A stretch of 64,000 nucleotides of DNA, taken from positions 124,001-188,000 of the forward strand of contig NZ_KQ954246.1 in NCBI RefSeq assembly GCF_001519075.1. Direction: 5' to 3'. Below, piece after piece: positions 1 through 8,613 of the stretch (position 1 is its first letter; every line of letters begins with the position of its first letter). The position numbers and the translations under genes are program-made. The notes under the pieces are model-generated. The model had not been told where the DNA came from. It saw only the letters and a program-made list of their open reading frames with translations, and searched no databases. Source of the DNA: Novosphingobium fuchskuhlense. GTDB lineage: Bacteria; Pseudomonadota; Alphaproteobacteria; Sphingomonadales; Sphingomonadaceae.

Positions 1-954
1 GATGCGGGCGCGGGCGATGCGCTCTTCCCAAACGGACTGCTCGGAAATCCGCTTGCCGAAGGCGACGCGCGACTGGAGGCGGCGGGCCATCTTGGACAGC
101 GCTTCTTCGGCCACGCCGATGGTGCGCATGCAGTGGTGGATGCGGCCCGGCCCGAGGCGGCCCTGCGCGATCTCGAACCCGCGGCCTTCGCCGAGCACGA
201 CGTTGGAAACGGGGACGCGGACATTTTCGAGCAGCACTTCCATGTGGCCGTGCGGCGCATCGTCATACCCGAAGACGGGCAGGTGGCGCAGGATGTTGAC
301 GCCCGGCGCGTCCATGGGGACGAGAACCTGCGACTGCTGAGCGTGGCGCTTGGCGCTGGTGTCGGTCTTGCCCATGACGATGGCGATCTTGCAGCGCGGA
401 TCGCCGAGGCCCGAGGACCACCACTTGCGGCCGTTGATGACGTATTCGTCGCCTTCGCGCACCATGCGGGTTTCGATGTTGGTCGCGTCCGAGGAAGCGA
501 CGAGCGGCTCGGTCATCAGGAAAGCGGAGCGGATCTCGCCGTTCATCAGCGGGCGGAGCCACTGCTCCTTCTGCTCGCGCGTGCCGTAGCGGTGGAACAC
601 TTCCATGTTGCCGGTATCGGGCGCCGAGCAGTTGAACACTTCGCTGGCCCACGAGATGCGGCCCATTTCCTCGGCGCAGAGCGCGTATTCGAGGTTGGTG
701 AGGCCAGGGCCTTCGAACTCGAACGTTTCATCGACATGGTGGTGGCCGCCGTTGCGCGGAGGCATGAACAGGTTCCAGATCCCGGCGGCCTTGGCGCGGG
801 CCTTTTCCTCTTCGACCACCTGGAGCACCTTCCAGCGATCGCCGGTGGCCTGCTCGGCCTTGTAGTCCTTGTGGCGCGGGCGGACGTTGGTCTCGATGAA
901 ATCGCGGACGCGGTTGCGCCAGTAGACCTGCCGTTCGGTGGGTTCGAAATCCAT
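1..954 (-). CDS. Acyl-CoA dehydrogenase, ACAD10/11-like (partial, C-terminus beyond window)
   Basis: Flavin-dependent dehydrogenation of an acyl-CoA. The frame runs without a stop from ATG (954-952) to the window edge, giving 318 residues; the family is usually about 410, so the last quarter is missing. The N-terminus begins [19 protein letters not shown], and the [13 protein letters not shown] motif (codons near 430-400) is typical of ACAD10/11-type enzymes that handle branched or long acyl-CoAs. It heads a minus-strand unit. An operator-like sequence (TTAACC-N5-ATTAA in coding orientation, 1005-1020) lies about 50 bp upstream of the start and recurs before the acyl-CoA dehydrogenase gene at 2105. 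The substrate cannot be told from sequence. Confidence 0.93.
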   Translation of the reverse strand, partial: MDFEPTERQVYWRNRVRDFIETNVRPRHKDYKAEQATGDRWKVLQVVEEEKARAKAAGIWNLFMPPRNGGHHHVDETFEFEGPGLTNLEYALCAEEMGRISWASEVFNCSAPDTGNMEVFHRYGTREQKEQWLRPLMNGEIRSAFLMTEPLVASSDATNIETRMVREGDEYVINGRKWWSSGLGDPRCKIAIVMGKTDTSAKRHAQQSQVLVPMDAPGVNILRHLPVFGYDDAPHGHMEVLLENVRVPVSNVVLGEGRGFEIAQGRLGPGRIHHCMRTIGVAEEALSKMARRLQSRVAFGKRISEQSVWEERIARARI

Positions 955-1004
955 GTTGGCTCTCCTCGCGGTGCGGGCGTGTGGCACCGCTTGTGTTTCT
1001 TGAT

Positions 1005-1020
1005 TTAATCTGTCGGTTAA
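1005..1020 (-). promoter_or_regulatory. Putative operator, TTAACC-N5-ATTAA
   Basis: In the coding direction of the minus-strand dehydrogenase this reads TTAACCGACAGATTAA. The same layout, TTAACCTCTCGATTAA, stands just before the ribosome-binding site of the plus-strand dehydrogenase (2073-2088). Outer TTAA arms with a fixed 8-bp centre suggest a dimeric repressor, for example of the TetR family that often controls acyl-CoA catabolism. No regulator gene is next to it in this window. Confidence 0.4.
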
Positions 1021-1065
1021 ACCTTGCGCGAGATCAAGCAGGGAGATTGATCACGCTGTGTTTTC

Positions 1066-1917
1066 TCAGCCGGCGGCCTCGGCGGCGGCCTTCATCTGGC
1101 GCAGGGCTTCGAACAGGTCCGGCACTTCGGGATCCCATGAATGGCGAGGGCCGATGGTGAGGCCACCATCGACGATGATCGAGGTGCCGTTCACGAAGCT
1201 GGCCGCCTCGCTGCAGAGGTAGAGCACGGCCTCGGCAATGTCGCGCGGCTGGCCGCCGCGGGCGACAGGCTGGGCGGCCTGGCTCATCATCGCGATGGCG
1301 CCCTTGGCCTGCGCTTCGAGTTCGGGCGGCACGTCGAGCGAGGTGGTGAAGATGTTGGTGTTGATGAAGCCGGGCTGGACGGCGTTCACGCGGATCTGGT
1401 GGCGGGCGAGATCGGCGGCGCTGGTCTTGGTGAGGTGGAGCACGCCCGCCTTGGCGACGGCATAGGCATTGGGCGAGTAGCCGGGGCCGACCGCGGCGAC
1501 GCTGGAGGTGTTGACGATGGCGGCACCGGCGCGGCCGATCATGTGCGGGACAGCATAACGGATGCCGAAGGCGACCGAGCGGAGCAGGAGGTGCATCGTG
1601 CGGTCCCAGCCCTCGGGCTCGATCTCGTCGATCTTGGCCATGTCGCCGCCGGCACCTGCGTTGTTGAATACGGCGTCGATCCCGCCGGTTTCCGCAGCGG
1701 CGCGGTCCATCAGGGCCTTGATGTCCTCGCAGACTGTGACGTCGCAGCGCACGGTGTGGACTTCGCCGTTCGATTCGGCAGCGGTCGCGGCAAGGCCGGC
1801 TTCGTCGATGTCGGCGGCGTAGACCTTCGCGCCTTCGGCGGCGAACAGGATCGCGGTTGCACGGCCGATGCCGGAGGCTGCCCCGGTGACGACGACGGTC
1901 TTGTTGTGGAATCGCAT
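1066..1917 (-). CDS. SDR family oxidoreductase
   Basis: NAD(P)-dependent short-chain dehydrogenase/reductase of 283 residues. The start MRFHNKTVVVTG follows a good GGAGAGG Shine-Dalgarno; the longer open frame upstream runs into the divergent promoter region and is unlikely. Visible motifs: TGAASGIG cofactor loop (about residues 10-17), NNAG, catalytic Ser in NTSS and YAVAK carrying the catalytic Tyr and Lys, and a DGG near the C-terminus. It lies in a catabolic cluster between acyl-CoA dehydrogenases, so oxidation of a 3-hydroxyacyl-CoA or a cyclic alcohol is plausible but unproved. The C-terminal tail after DGG (about 35 residues) is slightly longer than usual. Confidence 0.93.
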   Translation of the reverse strand: MRFHNKTVVVTGAASGIGRATAILFAAEGAKVYAADIDEAGLAATAAESNGEVHTVRCDVTVCEDIKALMDRAAAETGGIDAVFNNAGAGGDMAKIDEIEPEGWDRTMHLLLRSVAFGIRYAVPHMIGRAGAAIVNTSSVAAVGPGYSPNAYAVAKAGVLHLTKTSAADLARHQIRVNAVQPGFINTNIFTTSLDVPPELEAQAKGAIAMMSQAAQPVARGGQPRDIAEAVLYLCSEAASFVNGTSIIVDGGLTIGPRHSWDPEVPDLFEALRQMKAAAEAAG

Positions 1918-2072
1918 GGGAACCTCTCCATCTGCTTTTGATTTTGGCGTGAGCTTAGGCTGCTGCGCCCCTTCGTCAATGCCGATCGGGTTGACGCTAC
2001 GGCATGCGGGGGCTGCGCGATTGGCGGAAAACCTTGGCAAAATCGGCGCTTGCCAGCGCGCGGCGAGTCGCC

Positions 2073-2088
2073 TTAACCTCTCGATTAA
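2073..2088 (+). promoter_or_regulatory. Putative operator, TTAACC-N5-ATTAA (second copy)
   Basis: TTAACCTCTCGATTAA lies directly upstream of the GAGAGGAG ribosome-binding site (2089-2096) of the dehydrogenase that starts at 2105. It has the same spacing and orientation relative to its gene as the copy at 1005-1020. Its closeness to the start means a bound protein would block the promoter or the early transcript. Confidence 0.4.
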
Positions 2089-2104
2089 GAGAGGAGCAAA
2101 AGCC

Positions 2105-3265
2105 ATGTCAGAGCTTGAGGCGTTCCGCGCGGAAATCCGCAGCTGGATCGAGGCGAACTGCCCGGAAGAGATGCGCAAGCCCGTACAGGACGAGGGCGAC
2201 ATCTGCTGGGGCGGGCGCAATTTCGTTTTCAAGAACGAGGGCCAGAAAGCCTGGATGGAGGTCTGCGCGGCCAAGGGGTATACCGTGCCGGACTGGCCGG
2301 TCGCCTATGGCGGCGCGGGCATGAGCCCGGCCGAGGCCAAAGTATGGCGCGAGGAGCTGGCGCGCGCCGGGGCGCGGCCGCCGCTGTCGAGCTTCGGCAT
2401 CTGGATGCTCGGGCCCGCGCTCCTCAAGTTCGGCACCGAAGAGCAGAAGGTGCTCTATCTGAACCAGATCGCGCGCGGCGAAATCCGCTGGTGCCAGGGC
2501 TATTCGGAGCCGGGTTCGGGGTCTGACCTCGTGAGCCTGCAGACCTTCGGCGAGGACAAGGGCGACCATTGGGTCGTCAACGGCCAGAAGATCTGGACGA
2601 GCTATGCCGACAAGGCGGACTGGATCTTCTGCCTCGTCCGCACCGACAAGACCAATGTCTATCAGGGGATTTCGTTCCTGCTGTTCGACATGACGACGCC
2701 GGGGGTGACGACCAAGCCGATCAAGCTGATCAGCGGTGCCTCGCCGTTCTGCGAGACCTTCTTCGACAACGTGGTGGTGCCCAAGCACCAGATCGTCGGC
2801 CAGCTCAACCGGGGCTGGGACGTGGCGAAGTACCTCCTTGGCCACGAGCGCGAGATGATCTCGGGCGCGGGTGGCGGCGAGCAGACGAGCACGATCGGCA
2901 AGGTGCTGACGCGCAATGGTCTGGATGATCCGATGCTGCGCGCGGAGCTGGCGCAGTTCGATATCGATGCGCTGGCCTTTGCAGCGTGCGGGGAAAAGTT
3001 CCTCGACGAGATCAAGGTGGGGCGCGCCCATCCGGCCAAGCCCAACATGATGAAGTACGCCGGGACCGAACTCAACAAGCGGCGGCACGAACTGCTGATG
3101 GCGGCGGGCGGGAGCACGGCGCTGGAGTGGGAAAGCGAGGAAACCCGCGGCGGCGCACCGGCACGCAGCTGGCTGCGCACCAAGGCCAATTCGATTGAGG
3201 GCGGCACGAGCGAGGTCATGCTCAACGTCGTCGCCAAGCGCATTCTCGAACTGCCGGGAGCCTGA
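2105..3265 (+). CDS. Acyl-CoA dehydrogenase (large-subunit type)
   Basis: 386 residues; start chosen at the ATG following GAGAGGAG, giving MSELEAFRAEIRSWI. It has the flavin-binding middle domain (CQGYSEPGSGSDL, about residue 130) and the C-terminal NSIEGGTSEVMLNVVAKRIL motif typical of FadE-type subunits. The next gene is a second, different acyl-CoA dehydrogenase 4 bp downstream. Paired genes of this kind often encode heteromeric enzymes, known from the actinobacterial steroid side-chain FadE/ChsE proteins; whether these two associate is inference. The substrate is unknown. An operator-like motif precedes the gene. Confidence 0.93.
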   Translation: MSELEAFRAEIRSWIEANCPEEMRKPVQDEGDICWGGRNFVFKNEGQKAWMEVCAAKGYTVPDWPVAYGGAGMSPAEAKVWREELARAGARPPLSSFGIWMLGPALLKFGTEEQKVLYLNQIARGEIRWCQGYSEPGSGSDLVSLQTFGEDKGDHWVVNGQKIWTSYADKADWIFCLVRTDKTNVYQGISFLLFDMTTPGVTTKPIKLISGASPFCETFFDNVVVPKHQIVGQLNRGWDVAKYLLGHEREMISGAGGGEQTSTIGKVLTRNGLDDPMLRAELAQFDIDALAFAACGEKFLDEIKVGRAHPAKPNMMKYAGTELNKRRHELLMAAGGSTALEWESEETRGGAPARSWLRTKANSIEGGTSEVMLNVVAKRILELPGA

Positions 3266-3269
3266 TCCC

Positions 3270-4409
3270 ATGCCGCTGTATCATACTGAAGATCAGGCCA
3301 TGCTGGCCGAAAGCGTCACCGGCTTCATGGCCGATGAAGGCGGGATCAAGAAGCAGCTGCGCCACTGGCGCGACACGAATTGCAAGGACGGCTTCGGACA
3401 CGGGCTGTGGAAGCAGTTTGCCGAAATGGGCCTCACCGGCATGCTCGCGGCGGAAGCCGATGGCGGGCTTGCCATGGGCCATGTCGAAGCGGGGATCGTG
3501 CTGGCCGAGATCGGGCGGAACCTGACGCCCTCGCCGTTCCTGACGACCTCGGTCATGGGCGTGACCGCGCTGAAGGACGCCTCGGACGAGCTGCGCGGGC
3601 GCTGGCTGCCAGGGATCATCGCCGGCGAGACCGTGCTGGCCATGGCCATCGACGAAGGCGCCAAGCACAAGCCCGAGAAGATCGCCTGCCGCGCCGAGCG
3701 GGCGGGCAACGGGTTCCGCCTGACGGGGGCCAAGGACTTCGTGATCCACGGCACCTCGGCCGATGCGATCATCGTCGCGGCGCGCACCTCGGGCAGCGAC
3801 AGCGATGCCGATGGCGTGACGCTGTTTGCGGTGCCGAAGGATGCGGCGGGCATCGGGCACAATGCGGTGCGGCTGGTCGACAGCTCCATCGCCAGCCATG
3901 TGCGGTTTGACGGTGTGGAGCTCGATGGTTCGGCGGTGATTGGCGAAGTCGATGGCGGGCGCGCGGTGCTGAACAAGGTTCTGAGCGCGGGCCGGATCGG
4001 CGCGGCGGCGGAGCAGACCGGTGTGGGCGCCGGCGCCTTCGCGATGACGACCGGCTATCTCAAGACGCGCAAGCAGTTCGGCAAACTGATTGGCGAGTTC
4101 CAGGCGCTGCAGCACCGCGCGGCGCACCTCTATTCCGAGCTCGAGATTGCCGAGGCGGTGGTGATCAAGGCGCAGCAGCTGCTCGATGGCGGGTCCGAGC
4201 GGGCGGAGCTGATGGTCTCGGTCGCCAAGGCCAAGGCGGCGCGTGCCTGCAACCTCGCGGTGCGCGAGGGCGTGCAGATGCACGGCGGCGTGGGCATGAC
4301 CGACGAATACGACATCGGGCTTTACATGAAGCGCGAGCGCGCGCTGACCGAGTTCATGGGCGATGCCAACTACCATGCCGAGCGTGTGGCGCAGCTCAGC
4401 GGCTATTGA
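3270..4409 (+). CDS. Acyl-CoA dehydrogenase (second subunit type)
   Basis: 379 residues starting MPLYHTEDQAMLAESV, 4 bp after the preceding dehydrogenase. The helical N-terminal domain is followed by a divergent middle domain that lacks the usual S/T-E-P-x-x-G-S-D flavin motif. The C-terminal domain keeps TRKQFGKLIGEFQALQH and QMHGGVGMTDEYDIG, the FAD-contacting segments. This asymmetry with the upstream gene fits a two-subunit dehydrogenase in which each partner supplies part of the flavin and acyl sites. It sits in the same operon as the SDR gene downstream. Confidence 0.92.
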   Translation: MPLYHTEDQAMLAESVTGFMADEGGIKKQLRHWRDTNCKDGFGHGLWKQFAEMGLTGMLAAEADGGLAMGHVEAGIVLAEIGRNLTPSPFLTTSVMGVTALKDASDELRGRWLPGIIAGETVLAMAIDEGAKHKPEKIACRAERAGNGFRLTGAKDFVIHGTSADAIIVAARTSGSDSDADGVTLFAVPKDAAGIGHNAVRLVDSSIASHVRFDGVELDGSAVIGEVDGGRAVLNKVLSAGRIGAAAEQTGVGAGAFAMTTGYLKTRKQFGKLIGEFQALQHRAAHLYSELEIAEAVVIKAQQLLDGGSERAELMVSVAKAKAARACNLAVREGVQMHGGVGMTDEYDIGLYMKRERALTEFMGDANYHAERVAQLSGY

Positions 4410-4420
4410 GGAACAGACAG

Positions 4421-5221
4421 ATGGATTTTGCCAAGCTTTTCAGCCTGGAAGGCCGCGTTGCGGTGGTGACGGGCGGTTCGCGCGGGATTGGGCGGATGAT
4501 CGCCGAGGGTTTCATCGCGGCGGGCTGCGCGCGGGTCTACATCACGGCGCGCAAGGCCGCCGTGGTGGAAGCGACCGCCGCCGAACTGGGCCCCAAGTGT
4601 ATCGCGCTGCCGGGCGATATCTCGACGTTCGCAGGGATCGAGGCACTGGTCGAGGATCTCGCGCAGCGCGAGAGCCATATCGACATTCTGGTGAACAATG
4701 CGGGCGTGGCCTGGGGCGCGGAGTTCGACGATTTCCCGGAGATGGGCTGGGACAAGGTGATGAACCTCAACGTCAAGACGCCCTTCTTCCTGACGCAGAA
4801 GCTGCACGGGCTGCTGAAGGCCGGGGCGAAGGACCATGCGGCCAAGGTGATCAACATCGCCTCAGTCGACGGGCTGCGCGTGAACCCCTGGGAGACCTAC
4901 AGCTATCAGGCCTCGAAGGCCGGGCTGATCCACCTCACCCGGCGCATGGCGGCGCGGCTGGTGAAGGACAACATCATCGTCAACGCGATCTGCCCGGGGG
5001 CATTTGCCTCGGAAATGAACAAGGCAGCAGCGAACAATCCGGAAGGCTCGGCGCGGGGCATCCCCCTGAAGCGCATTGGCAATCTGGAAGACATGGCGGG
5101 CGGCGCGATTTTCCTCGCGAGCCGCGCGGGCGACTATGTGATCGGCACGCCGCTGCCGATCGATGGCGGCATCGTGAACGCCTATATCCCAGAGAGCCAT
5201 ATCAACCCTTTGGGGGAGTGA
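4421..5221 (+). CDS. SDR family oxidoreductase
   Basis: 266 residues beginning MDFAKLFSLEGRVAVVTGG after a GAGGAACAG ribosome-binding region 11 bp past the dehydrogenase stop. Shows TGGSRGIG cofactor loop (about residues 17-24), NNAG, catalytic Ser in NIASVDG, YSYQASK with catalytic Tyr and Lys, and the terminal PIDGG. It is co-directional with the two dehydrogenases and probably acts in the same degradation route, as a 3-hydroxyacyl-CoA or related alcohol dehydrogenase. FabG-like anabolic function is less likely from context. Confidence 0.93.
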   Translation: MDFAKLFSLEGRVAVVTGGSRGIGRMIAEGFIAAGCARVYITARKAAVVEATAAELGPKCIALPGDISTFAGIEALVEDLAQRESHIDILVNNAGVAWGAEFDDFPEMGWDKVMNLNVKTPFFLTQKLHGLLKAGAKDHAAKVINIASVDGLRVNPWETYSYQASKAGLIHLTRRMAARLVKDNIIVNAICPGAFASEMNKAAANNPEGSARGIPLKRIGNLEDMAGGAIFLASRAGDYVIGTPLPIDGGIVNAYIPESHINPLGE

Positions 5222-5253
5222 GGGGCACCCGGGATCGTTTGCGGGAGCATGAC

Positions 5254-5715
5254 GTGAACGAGACGGAAGCGGCGCAGGCCATCGGAGATTGCGAGCTTGC
5301 GATCAGACGGCGGTTCGCGGCGGCACCGTCACGCGTGTTCGGTGCCTGGTCCGATCCGGCGCAGTTCCGCCAATGGTGGGCCCCCGAAGGCTTCGGCATC
5401 ACCTTGCTCGCCTGCGAGATGGACGTACGCTCCGGCGGTTCCTACCGACTGGTCTATGGCATGGGCCAGGCGGACACGCTCACGTTCCATGGCACCTATC
5501 CCGACGTGGTGGCGGGCGAGCGGATCGTCTGGACCAACGCGGAAGACCCGGAGGGAGCCATCACGACCGTGACGTTCGCAGACGCGGCTGGCGGGACCTT
5601 GGTGACCTATCACGAGCGTTATCCGACGCGGGCCGCGCGCGACGAGGCTCTGGAGACATCCGCCATGGCGCTGCCGGGACAGCTGGACCAGCTGGCAGCG
5701 CTGCTGGCGGTCTGA
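5254..5715 (+). CDS. SRPBCC/AHSA1-domain protein
   Basis: 153 residues from a GTG start with GGGAG about 7 bp upstream; no in-frame ATG precedes the conserved region. The fold family is recognisable from the opening IRRRFAAAPSRVFGAWSDP, WWAPEGF, GGSYRLV and the closing helix ETSAMALPGQLDQLAALL, all typical of Aha1-C/activator-of-Hsp90-like START-fold proteins, which bind small hydrophobic ligands. It is the last gene of the catabolic cluster, converging on gmk. Its function is unknown. Confidence 0.88.
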   Translation: MNETEAAQAIGDCELAIRRRFAAAPSRVFGAWSDPAQFRQWWAPEGFGITLLACEMDVRSGGSYRLVYGMGQADTLTFHGTYPDVVAGERIVWTNAEDPEGAITTVTFADAAGGTLVTYHERYPTRAARDEALETSAMALPGQLDQLAALLAV

Positions 5716-5735
5716 AGACCCGGGCTGACCGGCTC

Positions 5736-6389
5736 TCAGGGCCGCATCAGTTCGCGCACGAAGCCGATCAGGCCGGTCTGGCGCGCGCGTTTCATGCGTT
5801 CGGCGTGAAGGATTTCGCGGACCTTCGCAAAGCACTCGTCGATATCGTCGTTGACGACGACGTAGTCATAGCCGTCCCAGTGGCTGATTTCGGCGCGGGC
5901 GCGTTCCATGCGGGCGGCGATGACCTCGGCGCTGTCGGTGCCGCGCCCGGTGAGGCGGCGGCGCAGCTCATCGATGCTGGGGGGCAGGAGGAACACGCGC
6001 ACGACATCGGTTTCGAGCTTCTGGTAAAGCTGCTGCGTACCCTGCCAATCGATGTCGAAGAGGAAGTCCTGGCCTTCGCGCAGGCCCGCCTTCACTTGCG
6101 CCTTGGGCGTGCCGTAGCTGTTGCCGAAGACGTGCGCCCATTCGAGGAACTCCTCGTTCTCGACCATTTCGTCGAAGCGCCCTTGCGTGACGAAGTGATA
6201 GTCCTTCCCGTCAACCTCGCCAGGGCGCATCGGCCGCGTGGTGGCAGAGACCGAGAGGCGGATGGCGGGATCGGCCTCGAGCAGCATACGCGAGATGGTT
6301 GTCTTCCCCGCGCCCGAGGGCGAGGACATGATGAACATCAGCCCGCGGCGGTGGAGTGCGTCGGAGGATGGGGGAGTCGGCTGGACCAT
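5736..6389 (-). CDS. gmk: Guanylate kinase
   Basis: Phosphorylates GMP to GDP with ATP. 217 residues, family-typical. The P-loop SPSGAGKTT is near residue 23, followed by SVSATTRPMRPGEVDGKDYHFV (GMP-binding Ser, Arg and Tyr), the FLFDIDWQGTQQL motif and the lid region with R-x-x-x-R residues. A slightly later start (MFIMSSPSG, residue 18) is possible because the first 17 residues are poorly conserved in the family. Monocistronic on the minus strand, converging with the catabolic operon. Confidence 0.97.
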   Translation of the reverse strand: MVQPTPPSSDALHRRGLMFIMSSPSGAGKTTISRMLLEADPAIRLSVSATTRPMRPGEVDGKDYHFVTQGRFDEMVENEEFLEWAHVFGNSYGTPKAQVKAGLREGQDFLFDIDWQGTQQLYQKLETDVVRVFLLPPSIDELRRRLTGRGTDSAEVIAARMERARAEISHWDGYDYVVVNDDIDECFAKVREILHAERMKRARQTGLIGFVRELMRP

Positions 6390-6434
6390 GCGCGCTGTTG
6401 GCGCATGGCGGCCGGGAAGGTCAAGGGCGCTTGG

Positions 6435-6812
6435 TCAACGCTGGCGGTTCTTGCGGCGTTCGTGGAGCGTCTTGGCGAGCAGCGCACCGCCGACGACGAT
6501 GGCGCCGGGCACCGAGCGGGTGGCGATACGGGTGGCGGCAGCCGTGAGGATACGCGCGCCGATGCCGCGTTTGACTTTCGGGGCCTTTGCGGCCTGCTGG
6601 GCGGCCTTCACACCGGCGGCTTTCGCGGCAGCTTTCAGGGCATCGGGCGCGGCGCCGAGGATGCCGCGATCGACGCCGCGCTTCAGCAGCGAGGAGCCAG
6701 CGCGCATGGCGATGCCGGCAAGGATGGTACGGGTGAGCGGGCTGACTGGATCAACCGGCGATTCAGGTGCCGCTTGCGTCAATGCTGGAACCGGCTTGCC
6801 GGGCGTGGTCAC
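6435..6812 (-). CDS. Hypothetical protein, Ala-rich, downstream of sspB
   Basis: 125 residues, not recognised as a named family. The sequence is rich in Ala, Lys and Arg (KAAAKAAGVKAAQQAAKAPK, mid-protein) with a short hydrophobic stretch near residues 98-112 (PGAIVVGGALLAKTL) and a basic tail HERRKNRQR. The start ATG overlaps the sspB stop by 4 bp (ATGA), so it is translationally coupled to sspB. That coupling and an uninterrupted frame support a real gene. A membrane-associated or nucleoid-associated role would be guesswork. Confidence 0.65.
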   Translation of the reverse strand: MTTPGKPVPALTQAAPESPVDPVSPLTRTILAGIAMRAGSSLLKRGVDRGILGAAPDALKAAAKAAGVKAAQQAAKAPKVKRGIGARILTAAATRIATRSVPGAIVVGGALLAKTLHERRKNRQR

Positions 6813-7300
6813 TTCTTGCGACCGAAATCCACGGTGACGACGTTCGAGCCATCATCGGCGCCCGCCGGCTCGCCGGCTTCGGGCGAATCATTTTCCGCGT
6901 CGTGGAGCGGCTCGTCTTCCTCGACATCGCCCGCGGTCTGGAACTGGAGGCCGAAATCGACGGCGGGATCGACGAAGGCCGTGATCGCGCTGAACGGGAC
7001 GACCAGCGTCGAAGGAATCTGGTTGAACGAGAGGCCGACGCTGAAGCCTTCGGGCGTGACTTTCAGATCCCAGAACTTGTTTTGCAGGACGATGGTCATC
7101 TCGTCCGGAAAGCGTTCCTTGAGGCGCGGCGGAATGGATACGCCGGGCGCGCCGGTCTTGAAAGTGATGTAGAAATGGTGCGCACCGGGGAGCGTGCCGC
7201 CCGTGGTTTCGATCTGGCCAAGCACGCGGCCGACCACCGCGCGCAGGGCTTCCTGCACGATCTCGTCGTAGGGGATCAGGCTGTCGGGTGCATCGCTCAT
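6809..7300 (-). CDS. sspB: SspB-like ClpXP protease adaptor
   Basis: Delivers ssrA-tagged and other substrates to ClpXP. 163 residues from MSDAPDSLIPYDEIVQEAL; an ATG 12 codons upstream exists but alphaproteobacterial SspB proteins start here. The substrate-binding core includes LPGAHHFYITFKTG, IPPRLKERFPDEMTIVLQ and FWDLKVTPEGFSVGLSFN. A long acidic linker (EEDEPLHDAENDSPEAGEP) ends in VVTVDFGRKK, the conserved C-terminal ClpX-docking tail. Divergent from hisB; the promoters share the 7301-7393 interval. Confidence 0.93.
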   Translation of the reverse strand: MSDAPDSLIPYDEIVQEALRAVVGRVLGQIETTGGTLPGAHHFYITFKTGAPGVSIPPRLKERFPDEMTIVLQNKFWDLKVTPEGFSVGLSFNQIPSTLVVPFSAITAFVDPAVDFGLQFQTAGDVEEDEPLHDAENDSPEAGEPAGADDGSNVVTVDFGRKK

Positions 7301-7393
7301 CTGCTCTAGGGTGGCTTGGAGCCGCGCGCGGGTCAAGGGGCTCTGAGGTGCAGGCGATTGATTCTGTGCGGAAGCGGCCTATAGGCAAGCGCC

Positions 7394-7987
7394 ATGCGCA
7401 CCGGATCGATCGCCCGCACCACGCACGAAACCGATATCAAGGTTTCGGTGAATCTCGACGGCACCGGCACGTTCGATGTCAGCACCGGGATCGGCTTTCT
7501 CGATCACATGATCGAGCAGTTCAGCCGCCACTCGCTGATCGACGTGACCTGCCACGTGAAGGGCGACCTCCATGTCGACCAGCACCACACGACCGAGGAC
7601 AGCGCCATCGCGCTGGGGCAGGCGATTGCGCAGGCGCTGGGCGACAAGAAGGGCATCACCCGCTACGGCACGGCCTATTCGCCGATGGACGAGGCCCTGG
7701 CCCGCGTCGCGCTCGACATCTCTGGGCGGCCGGTGCTGATCTGGAAGGCGAGCTTTACGCAAGCCCGCCTTGGCGAGATGGATACCGAGCTGTTCGAGCA
7801 CTGGTTCCAGTCGATTGCGCAGGCCGCCGGGATCACGCTGCACATCGAGTGCCTCTACGGCTCGAACAACCACCACATCATCGAGGGCATCTACAAGGGC
7901 TTTGCCCGGGCGATGCGCGATGCGGTGGAGATCGACCCGCGCAAGGGCGATGCCGTGCCCAGCACCAAGGGCATCCTGGGTGGCTGA
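7394..7987 (+). CDS. hisB: Imidazoleglycerol-phosphate dehydratase
   Basis: Sixth step of histidine biosynthesis, IGP to imidazole-acetol phosphate. 197 residues, monofunctional length. Metal-binding motifs [14 protein letters not shown] (about residue 66) and [10 protein letters not shown] (about residue 156), plus [10 protein letters not shown], identify it. First gene of the his run; its stop overlaps the hisH GTG start by 8 bp. Confidence 0.98.
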   Translation: MRTGSIARTTHETDIKVSVNLDGTGTFDVSTGIGFLDHMIEQFSRHSLIDVTCHVKGDLHVDQHHTTEDSAIALGQAIAQALGDKKGITRYGTAYSPMDEALARVALDISGRPVLIWKASFTQARLGEMDTELFEHWFQSIAQAAGITLHIECLYGSNNHHIIEGIYKGFARAMRDAVEIDPRKGDAVPSTKGILGG

Positions 7988-8600
7988 AGTCATTGCCTTG
8001 GTCGACTATGGCGCGGGGAACCTGCGCTCGGTTGCCAATGCGTTGAAGGCGGCGGGGGCGGAAGGCGTTTCCGTGACGGCGGACCCCAATGTGGTGCGCG
8101 CGGCAGACCGGATCGTGCTGCCGGGTGTCGGCGCGTTCAAGGCCTGCATCGAGGCGCTGCGCGGCGTGCCGGGGCTGGTCGAGGCGATGCGCGAGCGCGT
8201 GCTGGTGGGCGGCGCGCCGTTCCTGGGCATTTGCGTGGGGATGCAGCTGCTGGCGGACCGGGGCATCGAATTCGGCGTGACCGAAGGGCTGGGCTGGATC
8301 GGCGGCGAAGTGCGCGCGATCGAGCCGAGCGATGCGAGCATCAAGGTGCCGCACATGGGCTGGAACGATGTGGAGCCCATGCACCACAACCCGTTGATCG
8401 TGCCGGGTGAGGCCTATTTCCTCCATTCCTACCACTTCGTGTCCGAGGACGGCGCGGATGTGGCGGCGATGACCGACCATGGCGGCGGGCTCGTCGCGGC
8501 GGTGGGCCGGGACAATGTGCTGGGCGTGCAGTTTCACCCGGAGAAGAGCCAGGACTACGGGCTCTCCCTGCTGGGGCGTTTTCTGGAGTGGCGCCCTTGA
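7980..8600 (+). CDS. hisH: Imidazole glycerol phosphate synthase, glutaminase subunit
   Basis: Supplies ammonia from glutamine to HisF. The GTG start (7980) overlaps hisB and gives 206 residues starting [18 protein letters not shown]. The class I amidotransferase triad is present: nucleophilic Cys in [10 protein letters not shown] and His/Glu in QFHPEKSQ near the C-terminus. HisF is encoded two genes downstream; the two form the heterodimeric synthase. Confidence 0.97.
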   Translation: MAEVIALVDYGAGNLRSVANALKAAGAEGVSVTADPNVVRAADRIVLPGVGAFKACIEALRGVPGLVEAMRERVLVGGAPFLGICVGMQLLADRGIEFGVTEGLGWIGGEVRAIEPSDASIKVPHMGWNDVEPMHHNPLIVPGEAYFLHSYHFVSEDGADVAAMTDHGGGLVAAVGRDNVLGVQFHPEKSQDYGLSLLGRFLEWRP

Positions 8601-8613
8601 AGGAGTATGTGGC

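Noticed and set aside
133..1008. Plus-strand open frame opposite the first acyl-CoA dehydrogenase
   Set aside because: The minus strand reads as a well-conserved dehydrogenase; the plus frame has no family features.
1918..2104. Extended N-terminus of the SDR at 1066 (402-aa frame)
   Set aside because: It would run across the divergent operator and into the dehydrogenase start, while an ATG with GGAGAGG fits the family start.
3222..4376. Minus-strand open frame (384 aa) opposite an acyl-CoA dehydrogenase
   Set aside because: Antisense shadow; composition and lack of motifs are non-coding-like, and the plus strand protein is full length.
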